NCBI RefSeq assembly: GCF_003946115.1 | Contig: NZ_RHOH01000013.1 | Span: 1 to 52,493 of the forward strand | From: Lacticaseibacillus daqingensis | GTDB taxonomy: Bacteria > Bacillota > Bacilli > Lactobacillales > Lactobacillaceae | Direction of reading: 5' to 3' | Length of the DNA: 52,493 nt | Shown here: positions 26,218 to 33,703 of the stretch, in pieces | Position numbering within the stretch: position 1 is the first letter of the stretch | Layout: each line of letters starts with the position of its first letter | Position numbers and translations under genes: made by a program | Notes under the pieces: model-generated | What the model saw: the letters and a program-made list of their open reading frames with translations, nothing else | Database searches by the model: none | What the model was told of the DNA's origin: nothing

Positions 26218-26844
26218 TTGTGGGCGCGGCCACAAACGCGGCGATGAGGCGCAGCGCTTCGGCCACCGGGGTCGGGGCGGTCAGGCGGTGCGCCGGCGCT
26301 GCAAACCCCCAACCCGTGGTCGCGCCAATTTGCAGGTGGAGGACGCGCAGGTCAGGGGGTTCGGTGATCACTGTGATCAGGCAGGCCGGGGCAGTGGGGT
26401 CTTGGGCATCCATCGCCGCAATGACGGTCACGTCGAGTGCAGGCCATTGCTGCATCGCGGCGGCGGCCACCTGTGCACCGATGGTCAGCGGCGCGGTCAA
26501 AACGGAAGGCCCGCGTTGGTTTCGATGTCGCGTGGCCGTTTTTGGATCAGCGCACCGGTTGCCGGCCAGCGCTCCTTGGTGAACCCGTAGTACGCGATGG
26601 TCAGGTGTGTGTGGGCCTGAATCCCTGCGATCACGGCGGCAAAGGCATCGATATCGGTGGTGGCCAGGCTGTGCAAGGGAACAGAGCGCTGGCGGAAGCC
26701 GCGCTGGTGGGACCAAAAGAAGAAGTTGAAGCAGTGGTCGTAGCGGTCGTATACCGCGGTCAGCCAGTATTGCGTGTTGTGGCGGCGCGTGAAGTGGGTG
26801 TCGATACGCTGGTTGATGAGCTGGATATCTTGCGTGATAGTCAT
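26207..26844 (-). pseudogene. Split reading frame, two halves of one hypothetical protein
   Basis: The 5' half (26844-26497, 115 residues) begins at ATG 26844 with a good GAGGTGA site and ends at a TGA inside GTTTTGACC. The 3' half continues in another frame from a TTG that overlaps that stop (26500-26207, 97 residues, PLTIGAQVAAAAMQQW onward). Both halves have protein-like composition, and joining them would give a protein of about 210 residues. I do not recognise the family. It may be a frameshift, a sequencing error, or two overlapping genes; there is no ribosome binding site before the TTG, which favours a frameshift. Confidence 0.55.
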
Positions 26845-26863
26845 CGGAAATCACCTCATCAAG

Positions 26864-26893
26864 ATTATACGAACACACGTTCTGATTTGGCAA
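26864..26893 (-). promoter_or_regulatory. Promoter of the split gene
   Basis: On the minus strand: TTGCCA (26893-26888), 18-base spacer, TATAAT (26869-26864), 20 bases before the start codon region. The good promoter and ribosome binding site argue that the gene was recently functional. Confidence 0.8.
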
Positions 26894-27037
26894 GCCCTTT
26901 GATCGTTTTTAACCTCGGTCAGCTTTCAAAACTGTTCGTTGATTGTTGGGTCAGCCGATGGCGTCTGGGCGGCAGGCGCGGCATACTAGGAGTAACACGA
27001 GATAAAGGAGCGTCCGGTCTGCCGGGCAAGTGAGACA

Positions 27038-27394
27038 ATGAAGAAATTACTGATTGGTTTAGTGATCACTGTGGTGGTGGTGTTCGGTGGGCTGAAGCTT
27101 TACCGGGTGATGAACTACGGGGGCACCAGCTACTACACGCGCATCACAACGGACGGTCAAAAAGTGACGCAGCGCGCAGATGATGGCGTCGTTTGGCGGG
27201 ACTATCGCTACGTGCAGGCGGGGTATGATGAAAACGGCAAGGCCAAGCAGCTGAACTTCACCGGCAACAAGACGCGACCGCTGCGGCGTGGCGCGTACCT
27301 GAAGGTGGTTTACAACCAGAAAAAAGGCGTTACTGGCTGGACGGCCGTGCCCGCAAGTGAGGTGCCCGCTAAGGCGCTGACGCAGTTGAAGTGA
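27038..27394 (+). CDS. YxeA family (DUF1093) secreted protein
   Basis: A 118-residue protein with an N-terminal hydrophobic signal or anchor (KKLLIGLVITVVVVFGGLKL) and the YxeA pattern YYTRITTDGQ, then LNFTGNKTRPLRRGAYLKV and a C-terminal GWTAVPASEVP. Family proteins are small, exported, OB-fold-like and of unknown role, often near transport or stress genes. The start follows a TAAAGGAG site by a rather long gap. Monocistronic with a strong terminator. Confidence 0.88.
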   Translation: MKKLLIGLVITVVVVFGGLKLYRVMNYGGTSYYTRITTDGQKVTQRADDGVVWRDYRYVQAGYDENGKAKQLNFTGNKTRPLRRGAYLKVVYNQKKGVTGWTAVPASEVPAKALTQLK

Positions 27395-27408
27395 TCAGCG
27401 GCGCATGA

Positions 27409-27442
27409 CAAAGGGCCCACGAAATTTTCGTGGGCCCTTTGT
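27409..27442. terminator. Bidirectional terminator
   Basis: CAAAGGGCCCACGAAA and TTTCGTGGGCCCTTTG form a 16-bp stem between the convergent YxeA and DUF4828-like genes. Confidence 0.88.
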
Positions 27443-27466
27443 GCTCGAATAATGGCAAGTCGGCGC

Positions 27467-27832
27467 TCATTGTGCGTCTGGCGTGGGTTGGATGATCTGG
27501 TACGTGGTGTCCTCGGCTTCGTCATACACCGTGGTCGGCCCGGCCGCCGTGGTGGCGATGATGAGCTGATAGCCATAGTGGTCGAGGAAGGTGAGCCGCT
27601 CCAAGGTGATGCCTGTGACTTGGCCGGGGAGGGTGCGCCCATCGATTTGGATCTCCAGGCTCGGGCCCACGATCAGCTGGTGGGTCTTATTGGTCTGCTC
27701 GTCGAGAAAGGCGTACTTCCCAGTGTACTGATGGGCCAGCTGCTGGACCGGACTCGGTGGGGCAGGCTGTGGTGCAGGGCGGCGCGCGAAGCGATGCTTG
27801 AGCGCCGTCAATAAGTGAAGTGAATGAGCCAT
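27467..27832 (-). CDS. DUF4828-like protein
   Basis: A 121-residue protein. It starts MAHSLHLLTALKHRF (ATG 27832, preceded by GGAGGAGG), has a short Pro/Ala-rich linker, then a beta-rich domain (YTGKYAFLDEQTNK, LPGQVTGITLERLTFLD, YGYQLIIAT). This resembles the DUF4828 family of lactobacilli, function unknown; the assignment is from memory of pattern only. It is divergent from the Gfo/Idh/MocA gene. Confidence 0.65.
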   Translation of the reverse strand: MAHSLHLLTALKHRFARRPAPQPAPPSPVQQLAHQYTGKYAFLDEQTNKTHQLIVGPSLEIQIDGRTLPGQVTGITLERLTFLDHYGYQLIIATTAAGPTTVYDEAEDTTYQIIQPTPDAQ

Positions 27833-27965
27833 TCCGTCAGCCTCCTCCCAATTGATGCTTCCATCATAACACGCAATTGTGTCAGCTTGTGTCACCTTGC
27901 ACTGCAAATTGTTGTCGTTCCTGTTAAAATAATGTTAAACCACTAATAATAAGGAGCGTGCCCCC

Positions 27966-28940
27966 ATGAAGCTTGGAATCATCGGAACGAATTGGATCAC
28001 CGAACAGTTCATTGCCGCCGCCACTGCCACGGGTCAATACACCCTGGCCGCCGTGTACTCACGGCACTTGGAAACCGCGCAGGCCTTTGTTGCAAAAGTT
28101 GGGTCAGCGGCAGTGTTTACCGACATGGCCGCGTTTTTGGCCAGTGACCTTGATGTCGTGTACATCGCAAGCCCCAACGGCCTGCACGCAAGCCAAACCG
28201 CGGCCGCGGTGACCGCGGGTAAGCATGTCATCGTGGAAAAGCCGATGGTGACGCACCCCAGCCAGCTGGCGATGATCGAGGCGGCTAAGGCCGCGCACCC
28301 AGACGTGCTGGTGTTCGAGGCCGCGCGGCACCTGTATGACCCGAACTTCGCAGTGGTGCAGGACTTCGCGGCGACGCACACGCTGAGCGGCGCCACGCTG
28401 GTGTACGCGAAGTATTCCTCGCGCTATGACGACTACCTGGCCGGCAAGGACCCGAATATTTTTGCGCCGCGCTTTGGCGGCGGCGCGCTGATGGACCTTG
28501 GCGTCTACTTGGTCTACGCGGCCGTGGCGTGGTTCGGGGTCCCGACACGCGCGGTGTACCTGCCGCACGTGCTGGCCAGCGGGGTGGACGGTGATGGCGT
28601 CGCGCGCCTGAGCTACCCAGACTTTGACGTCACGCTGATCGCAGGCAAAACTTTCAACAGCGAACTCGCCAGTGAGATCTACACAGGCCGCGAGACGCTG
28701 ACCTTTGACTCGCCGGGCGAGCTCAACCGAGTGACTCTAGTTGGGCCGCAGCCGCGCGACCTGACGCAGGCCAAGGACGCCAACCCGATGGCCGATGAGG
28801 CCCGCGTGTTTGCACAGGCGATCCAAACCGGCGACCAGGCGCTGGCGGCTAAGCAGTGGGCCTTGGCCAAGCAGGTGCACACCGTGATGGGGCAGCTACG
28901 TGCCGGCACCGACATTCGTTTTGGCAACGACCCAGAATAA
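27966..28940 (+). CDS. Gfo/Idh/MocA family oxidoreductase
   Basis: A 324-residue NAD(P)-dependent dehydrogenase of sugar or polyol type. The N-terminal Rossmann motif reads GIIGTNWITEQF (the usual GxGxxA is relaxed), followed by DVVYIASPNGLHASQT and the catalytic-lysine motif VEKPMV. The C-terminal alpha/beta domain has GGGALMDLGVY. The substrate is not clear. AAGGAG precedes the ATG. The DEAD-box gene begins 10 bases after its stop, so they are probably co-transcribed. Confidence 0.9.
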   Translation: MKLGIIGTNWITEQFIAAATATGQYTLAAVYSRHLETAQAFVAKVGSAAVFTDMAAFLASDLDVVYIASPNGLHASQTAAAVTAGKHVIVEKPMVTHPSQLAMIEAAKAAHPDVLVFEAARHLYDPNFAVVQDFAATHTLSGATLVYAKYSSRYDDYLAGKDPNIFAPRFGGGALMDLGVYLVYAAVAWFGVPTRAVYLPHVLASGVDGDGVARLSYPDFDVTLIAGKTFNSELASEIYTGRETLTFDSPGELNRVTLVGPQPRDLTQAKDANPMADEARVFAQAIQTGDQALAAKQWALAKQVHTVMGQLRAGTDIRFGNDPE

Positions 28941-28950
28941 AGGAGATAAC

Positions 28951-30246
28951 TTGAGTATTTCAACCGTATTTGCAGATCTTTGGCACCAGGCGGGGTTCAC
29001 TGAGGAAACCCCGATCCAAGAGGCGGTGTACGCGCCGCTGAAGGCCGATGAGTCGATCGTTGGCCTGGCCCCGACCGGCTCCGGCAAAACGCTGGCGTTC
29101 GGCCTGCCACTGCTGGAGAAGCTGGTGCCGGGGGATGGTGTCCAGCTGATTATTTTGTCCCCGTCCCAGGAGCTGGCCGTGCAGACGCGTGACGTCTTGC
29201 GGCCGTACGCCCAAGCGGTGAACCTGTCGATCGTCGGTATCACCGGCTCGGCCAACGTGAAGCGCCAAGTCGAGCAGCTGAAGAAAAAGCCGGAGGTCCT
29301 CGTGGCCACAGCCGGTCGCCTGCTGGAGCTCGTTTCGGCCGGTCGCGTGCGGCTACACACCCTGCAGACGCTGGTGGTCGATGAGGCTGATGAGCTGCTG
29401 CGCGAGCCGGGGCTGAGCCAGGTGCGCGACTTGGCGATGGAAGCGCCGGCCGATGTGCAGCTCGGCTTTTTCTCCGCGACGCCGAGCCCGATGTTCTCAG
29501 ACCTCGCCAAGTGGTTCGGCCAGGATGTGCGCGTCATCGACGTGCGCGCCATTGACCACACCCAGGGCGCGGTGCGCCACCTGTTCGTGCAGACGGACAA
29601 CGCCCACCGCGAAACCTGGCTGCGGCACCTTGCCCACCTCGACAAGTTTCAGGCGCTGGTGTTTTTCAACCAGAACGCCGTGATGGAAAAAGTCGCCCGC
29701 ACGCTGTCGCACCAGCAGATTCGCTTTGCCGTGCTGTCTAAGAACGACCGAGCGGCCAACCGGGCCAAGGCGCTGACCGATTTTCGCAAGGGCAAGCTGA
29801 CGCTGCTGCTGGTCACCGACCTGGCCGGCCGCGGCCTGGACATTCCCAAGCTCCCGGCCGTCATCAACTATCAGACACCTAAGCGCGCTGAGGCCTACAT
29901 TCATCGCGCCGGGCGCACCGGTCGCATGGGCGCCAGCGGGGATGTTATCACGATCGGCGACGACCACGACCGCCGTGACTTGCGCAAGCTGGTGCCGCAG
30001 TACCACATTGTCCGCGGTTTCCTGACGGATGGTAAGCTGAGTACGACCCCACCGGCGCGCGAGGCCGCGGTGACGCCGGCGACCGCTGAGACAGCGACAG
30101 CGGCGGGGTCTAAGCCGGTCGCGAAGCCGAAGCGAGTGGCCCCAAAACCGATCCCGGAAGCGGCGCCAGTCGCGACCAAGAAGCACAAGAAGGTGCGTGC
30201 GCGTGACCAGAAGAACAAGGGCAAGCGCAAGCCAAAGCAAGCTTAG
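28951..30246 (+). CDS. DEAD-box RNA helicase
   Basis: A 431-residue helicase with the Q motif region, PTGSGKT (motif I), VVDEADELL (DEAD box), FFSATP (SAT region variant) and HRAGRTGRMG (motif VI). The C-terminal 70 residues are Ala/Pro/Lys-rich and very basic, a likely RNA-binding tail. The length is near B. subtilis YfmL-type enzymes, which act in ribosome assembly and cold adaptation. I chose TTG 28951, with AAAGGAG in the usual place; no ATG fits. Confidence 0.9.
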   Translation: MSISTVFADLWHQAGFTEETPIQEAVYAPLKADESIVGLAPTGSGKTLAFGLPLLEKLVPGDGVQLIILSPSQELAVQTRDVLRPYAQAVNLSIVGITGSANVKRQVEQLKKKPEVLVATAGRLLELVSAGRVRLHTLQTLVVDEADELLREPGLSQVRDLAMEAPADVQLGFFSATPSPMFSDLAKWFGQDVRVIDVRAIDHTQGAVRHLFVQTDNAHRETWLRHLAHLDKFQALVFFNQNAVMEKVARTLSHQQIRFAVLSKNDRAANRAKALTDFRKGKLTLLLVTDLAGRGLDIPKLPAVINYQTPKRAEAYIHRAGRTGRMGASGDVITIGDDHDRRDLRKLVPQYHIVRGFLTDGKLSTTPPAREAAVTPATAETATAAGSKPVAKPKRVAPKPIPEAAPVATKKHKKVRARDQKNKGKRKPKQA

Positions 30247-30255
30247 CGTGACCGA

Positions 30256-30283
30256 AGACGCGGGCAATAGCGCGTCTTTTTTT
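30256..30283 (+). terminator. Terminator after the helicase gene
   Basis: AGACGCG (30256-30262) pairs with CGCGTCT (30271-30277), followed by seven T. Confidence 0.9.
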
Positions 30284-30322
30284 GTGGCCAACGACCACCT
30301 CGGCTAGACTTGAGGGGCATCG

Positions 30323-30493
30323 GTGCAGGCGTTGTTGACTGCTGGCGGGGAACCCGCCAGCATGGTGTTGACCCCAAGCGATCCGGTCCAGGCAACAGTG
30401 ACATGGCCTGATCGTGACCCTCAGACGCACAACATTCTGGTGGTGGCGAAGCAGTGCGGGGACCAGTGGCAGCTCGTGGCAAAGGGCTACTGA
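30323..30493 (+). CDS. Putative small protein of 56 residues
   Basis: A short frame starting with GTG 30323, with GAGGGG 5 bases upstream, ending with TGA 30491. The product runs from MQALLTAGGEPASMVLTPSD to a C-terminus QWQLVAKGY, with a protein-like mix of residues and codon use like the neighbours. I do not recognise it. It may be a real small gene or the remains of a longer one: stop codons close the frame just upstream. A TTGTGG-17-TAGACT promoter overlaps the previous terminator, but its start point would remove the binding site. Confidence 0.35.
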   Translation: MQALLTAGGEPASMVLTPSDPVQATVTWPDRDPQTHNILVVAKQCGDQWQLVAKGY

Positions 30494-30538
30494 GCGGGGG
30501 GGGCCTGGCCACACAGCCAGGGACCGACAAGGCCAGAC

Positions 30539-30567
30539 TTGTACCTACCAATCCAAAATAGTAAACT
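30539..30567 (+). promoter_or_regulatory. Promoter of the DUF3284 gene
   Basis: TTGTAC (30539-30544), 17-base spacer, TAAACT (30562-30567), about 50 bases before the start codon. Confidence 0.75.
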
Positions 30568-30616
30568 AGGATTAAAGCGGTACCATTTTGAACCACCGCA
30601 CACAGGAGGGTCAACT

Positions 30617-31036
30617 ATGCAACTCGTTCACACCATTAACGCACCCGTCGGCTATGTCTACCAGACCATCATCGATTCCGTGGTTTACGACATCAAGCAG
30701 GCCACCGGCAACACCATCGCTGCCGGGTCACTGCTCAACTACGAATACCAAAAGCCGCTGGGTAAGCGCGGCCGCGGTCGGGTCAAGATCACGAAGGCGG
30801 ACAAAAACCGTGTCTACGCGTTTGAGACGCGCACCGCGCGCACGACTTACTGGGTCGAGTACGCCTTGCAGGAGACCCAAGACAACGGCACGAAGATCAC
30901 GTACACCGAGAACACCGCGCATCAGCAGCGCATGCAGGATTATAATCAGATGCTGATGATGCTGCTGCTTGGCCGAGGCCGCAAGCGGCGCATCAAAATG
31001 ATGCTGGACGCGATCGAACAGCAGTATCAAGGTTAA
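30617..31036 (+). CDS. DUF3284 domain protein
   Basis: A 139-residue protein matching DUF3284 of lactobacilli and relatives: MQLVHTINAPVGYVYQTIID at the start resembles the SRPBCC/START-like opening strand, and the central TYWVEYALQE and GTKITYTENT are the conserved strands. Its function is unknown; the fold would bind a hydrophobic ligand. AGGAGG precedes ATG 30617. Monocistronic with its own promoter and terminator. Confidence 0.82.
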   Translation: MQLVHTINAPVGYVYQTIIDSVVYDIKQATGNTIAAGSLLNYEYQKPLGKRGRGRVKITKADKNRVYAFETRTARTTYWVEYALQETQDNGTKITYTENTAHQQRMQDYNQMLMMLLLGRGRKRRIKMMLDAIEQQYQG

Positions 31037-31050
31037 TTCGCGCCATTTGG

Positions 31051-31085
31051 ACGCCCTCAGACCATCACCGGTCTGGGGGCGTTTA
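31051..31085 (+). terminator. Terminator after the DUF3284 gene
   Basis: ACGCCCTCAGACC pairs with GGTCTGGGGGCGT, followed by TTTAG, a weak T-run. Confidence 0.7.
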
Positions 31086-31164
31086 GAATTTATTGACGAT
31101 TTTGCGTCACTTTTGTGCGGGTTCCGTGCTTCTTTGAGTATCACACCTAAAGGAGGACGACCCA

Positions 31165-32199
31165 ATGACCCAGAATGGTTTCGATGTTTCAAGTAACAAT
31201 CGTAGCGCTGGCCACTTCATCGATCTCAGCGCAGTGGCAGCGGATTTTGTGATGATCAAGGCAACGGAAGGTACGACCTACGTGAACCCGGTGATGGAAG
31301 CGCACATTCGCCAGGCGCAGGGGAGTGGGAAGCAGATTGGCTTGTATCACTACATGCGCATGGCGGCACCGGCCAGCGAGGCCGCGTACTTCTTGCGTGC
31401 GGTTCGCCCTTACCTCGGGCAGGTGGTGCTGGCGCTCGATATTGAGGACGGCCCGTTGCTGAGCGACCTGGGGCCGACGCGCGGGCTGGGCTTTTTGCAG
31501 GCGGTGGCGGCCGCGACCGGGATTCGGCCGCTGGTGTACACGAACCTGTCAGAGGAAGGCACACGCAACTGGGCGCCGGTCGTGGCCGGTGGGTATGGCC
31601 TGTGGATCGCCCAGTACAACAACGGCACGGTGAGCGGGTACCAGCCGCGTGCGCTGCCGCAGCCGCTGAAACACTGGCCACGTTACGAGATGTTTCAGTA
31701 CACCTCAACGGGGCGGCTGGCCGGCTGGCCCGAGAACTTAGATCTCAACGTGTTCATGGGCACCGCGCGCGACTGGGCGGCCTTGGCAACGGGGCAAGCG
31801 CCGGTGCTGGTCGGGCTGATCGCCCCCATTCAGCAGTGGCTCAACCAAGCCTATCAGGCAAACCTCGCCGTGGATAACGTGGCGGGGCTGATGACGCGGC
31901 GCGCGGTGGTGCGCGGCGTGCAGACGGAGCTCAACCGGCAGTTTGGCCGCCAACTGGTGGTGGACGGGCTGTTCGGCCCGCTGACCAAGGCGGCCATGCG
32001 CAACATTGCGCTGGGAGCAGTAGGGCCCCTCACACAGCTGATCCAAAGCGCGTTGATCATCCGCGGCGCGACCCTGATCTTAGACGGCCGGTTTGGGTTC
32101 GCTACTGCCGCGGCGGTACGGCAATTTCAGGCGGCACAGGGACTTGTTGTGGATGGGATCGTCGGGCCTGCCACGGCGGCGCGGTTGTTCGGTTGGTGA
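31165..32199 (+). CDS. GH25 endolysin-like muramidase with peptidoglycan-binding repeats
   Basis: A 344-residue protein. Residues 1-200 form a GH25 muramidase with the first-strand Asp in NGFDVSS, KATEGTTYVNP and the catalytic LALDIEDG; the acids appear intact. The C-terminal 120 residues hold two peptidoglycan-binding repeats (VVDGLFGPLTKAAM and VVDGIVGPATAARLFGW). There is no signal peptide, as in phage endolysins, yet no holin or other phage gene lies nearby. It may be a domesticated endolysin or enter the wall by a non-classical route. AAAGGAGG precedes the ATG. Confidence 0.9.
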   Translation: MTQNGFDVSSNNRSAGHFIDLSAVAADFVMIKATEGTTYVNPVMEAHIRQAQGSGKQIGLYHYMRMAAPASEAAYFLRAVRPYLGQVVLALDIEDGPLLSDLGPTRGLGFLQAVAAATGIRPLVYTNLSEEGTRNWAPVVAGGYGLWIAQYNNGTVSGYQPRALPQPLKHWPRYEMFQYTSTGRLAGWPENLDLNVFMGTARDWAALATGQAPVLVGLIAPIQQWLNQAYQANLAVDNVAGLMTRRAVVRGVQTELNRQFGRQLVVDGLFGPLTKAAMRNIALGAVGPLTQLIQSALIIRGATLILDGRFGFATAAAVRQFQAAQGLVVDGIVGPATAARLFGW

Positions 32200-32236
32200 A
32201 AATTTTCAGAAAAGTCTTTTGCTTCGGCGTCAACAG

Positions 32237-32245
32237 TGTTATATT
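32237..32245 (+). promoter_or_regulatory. Extended -10 promoter of the structured RNA
   Basis: TGT-TATATT is an extended -10 box. A weak TTTTGC (32217-32222) stands 17 bases upstream. The transcript would start near 32251, exactly at the first hairpin. Confidence 0.65.
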
Positions 32246-32250
32246 GAACT

Positions 32251-32368
32251 TGCACAGCAACCGGCATATTGCGGTGCAACGAAATATGGTGTCTTTGCAT
32301 GTCTAGCGTTTGACGCCATAGGAGCGGCCCGGACTTACGCGCAAGCGTTGAGTCCGGGCTGTTTTTTT
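32251..32368 (+). ncRNA. Candidate structured small RNA or leader RNA
   Basis: About 118 bases between an extended -10 promoter and a strong terminator, with no coding frame. Hairpin 1 (32250-32279): TTGCAC/GTGCAA with inner GCAA/TTGC. Hairpin 2 (32285-32320): TATGGTGTC/GACGCCATA, 9 bp. Hairpin 3, the terminator (32327-32367): GCCCGGACT/AGTCCGGGC, with an inner ACGC-GCAA-GCGT tetraloop stem and seven T. It does not fit any riboswitch or small RNA consensus I know. A small gene follows 83 bases later with its own possible -10 box, so it can be a free RNA or a terminating leader. Confidence 0.6.
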
Positions 32369-32450
32369 GTCGCCAGTGTTATGAGCACCAAGCAGCCGGC
32401 ACATGCGACACGTCACTGGATGTGGTATCGTAACTCTAGAGGTGAAAAAA

Positions 32451-32723
32451 ATGAAAAATACGCTTCGGTTCGTCCTTGAACGCTTCGGCGCGACCTGGTT
32501 TACGGTTAAGGGGGAGGGCCACACTGCTCTGAATCCCACCCAAGTGATTCGCATCCTAGATGATGATGACCCGACGCATGTCATTATCGCGGCGGATGAC
32601 AGCAATCGCCTCGCCTACACGGATCGCGACAGCCTGATCCTGAACACGCTGGCCATCACCGAGAACGACCTCGATGCGATCCACACGGTCCAGCGCTTTG
32701 CTTCGGTGCAGATCAAGGACTGA
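32451..32723 (+). CDS. Small hypothetical protein
   Basis: A 90-residue acidic protein that I do not recognise. It has a DDDDPTHVI stretch in the middle and no signal or membrane segment. AGAGGTG lies 7 bases before ATG 32451. A TGG-TATCGT extended -10 box (32423-32431) may drive it independently; otherwise it depends on read-through of the upstream structured RNA. Confidence 0.65.
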   Translation: MKNTLRFVLERFGATWFTVKGEGHTALNPTQVIRILDDDDPTHVIIAADDSNRLAYTDRDSLILNTLAITENDLDAIHTVQRFASVQIKD

Positions 32724-32729
32724 CGGTGA

Positions 32730-32758
32730 TTGCGCGCCCACGTGAAAACCCGTATAAT
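32730..32758 (+). promoter_or_regulatory. Promoter of tRNA-Arg
   Basis: TTGCGC (32730-32735), 17-base spacer, TATAAT (32753-32758), 10 bases before the tRNA. Confidence 0.85.
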
Positions 32759-32768
32759 AATGGAGTTT

Positions 32769-32842
32769 GCGATAGTAGCTCACCTGGATAGAGCAATGGT
32801 TTCCTAAACCATAGGTAGAGGGTTCGAGTCCCCCCTGTCGCA
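32769..32842 (+). tRNA. tRNA-Arg (CCT anticodon)
   Basis: GCGATAG (32769-32775) pairs with CTGTCGC (32835-32841, one G-U), discriminator A. The anticodon stem ATGGT/ACCAT encloses TTCCTAA with CCT at 32803-32805, reading AGG. The T arm has GGTTCGAGTCC. CCA is not encoded. AGG is likely a rare codon in this GC-rich genome. Confidence 0.96.
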
Positions 32843-32869
32843 GTAAAGTAATTTTTGCGTCAGCACATG

Positions 32870-32905
32870 GGTCGCACTGGGGTCGAAACCCAGTGCGGCC
32901 TGTTT
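32870..32905 (+). terminator. Terminator after tRNA-Arg
   Basis: GGTCGCACTGGG (32870-32881) pairs with CCCAGTGCGGCC (32889-32900); a short T-run follows. Confidence 0.85.
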
Positions 32906-32945
32906 GGTTGTGCGTGATCGGCGACGACCTAAGGAGGCCTTCTCA

Positions 32946-33623
32946 ATGCTACTCATCTTCAGCCAAACCGTGGGCTTCAGTTTTCTGTTACTGGTCGGGC
33001 TGGCCGCCGGCTTGACGTGGCTCAATGACGCCACGCTACAGCGGCTCGTGAACCGGACGGGCACGGCCAGTCCCCAGCTGTGGCTGGCGCGCCCGGGGTT
33101 ACTGTTTCATGAGCTCGCACACGCCGTGGTGGGGCGGTTGTTTGGCCTGCGCATTGCGGAATTTTCGCTGCGAGCGGATGCGCGCAGCGCGGGGCACGTG
33201 ACGTTTCGGTTGAAGCGGCACGCGCTTTGGCAGCGACTCGGGTTGTTTTGGGCGGCCGGGGCACCGGTGTGGGCGGCGAGCCTAGTCATCTTGCTTTTGG
33301 GCAAACGCGCCTGGTGGGCGGGGCAGCCATGGGCGCAGATCAGCTGGCAAACGCTGACCCCACGCTGGGGCTGGGTGGCGGCCTGGGTCGTGGTGTGCGG
33401 CCTGTTGAGCCTGGGGGCCAGCCTGTCTTCAGCCGACTTCAAACAAATGCTGGCCGGCGCACCGGTGGCGATCGGCCTGCTGGTGGGGCTGTTTGGCCTC
33501 ATGTGGTGGCTAGCACCTGACCGCCTGACGGTGTGGTGGGGCCTAAATCAGGCCGCGTTTGCGATGAGTCTGGGCCTGCTGGGGGTCAGTGCCGTGCTGG
33601 CCGGCCTAGTGCGGCGCCTTTAG
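32946..33623 (+). CDS. M50-like membrane metalloprotease
   Basis: A 225-residue polytopic membrane protein with an HExxH zinc motif, HELAH at residues 55-59, next to a membrane segment. About five hydrophobic segments flank it. The usual NPxxDG second motif of site-2 proteases is not seen; GASLSSADFK may supply the third ligand (Asp). The family is M50-like but the substrate is unknown. AAGGAGG precedes ATG 32946. It follows tRNA-Arg and its terminator, so it needs its own promoter, which I cannot pin down. Confidence 0.72.
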   Translation: MLLIFSQTVGFSFLLLVGLAAGLTWLNDATLQRLVNRTGTASPQLWLARPGLLFHELAHAVVGRLFGLRIAEFSLRADARSAGHVTFRLKRHALWQRLGLFWAAGAPVWAASLVILLLGKRAWWAGQPWAQISWQTLTPRWGWVAAWVVVCGLLSLGASLSSADFKQMLAGAPVAIGLLVGLFGLMWWLAPDRLTVWWGLNQAAFAMSLGLLGVSAVLAGLVRRL

Positions 33624-33632
33624 ACCTGGGGC

Positions 33633-33661
33633 CCTTTGAAAGCGATTCCCATCCGTGTACA
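33633..33661 (+). promoter_or_regulatory. Promoter of the barrel-type enzyme gene
   Basis: TTTGAA (33633-33638), 17-base spacer, TACAAT (33656-33661). Confidence 0.75.
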
Positions 33662-33703
33662 ATGGAGAAGAACAAACGCAAGTGGCGGAAAGGAATGGCA
33701 AAA

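Noticed and set aside
31165-32199. Prophage remnant
   Set aside because: Only the endolysin-like gene suggests a phage; no integrase, terminase, capsid, tail or holin gene is seen on either side.
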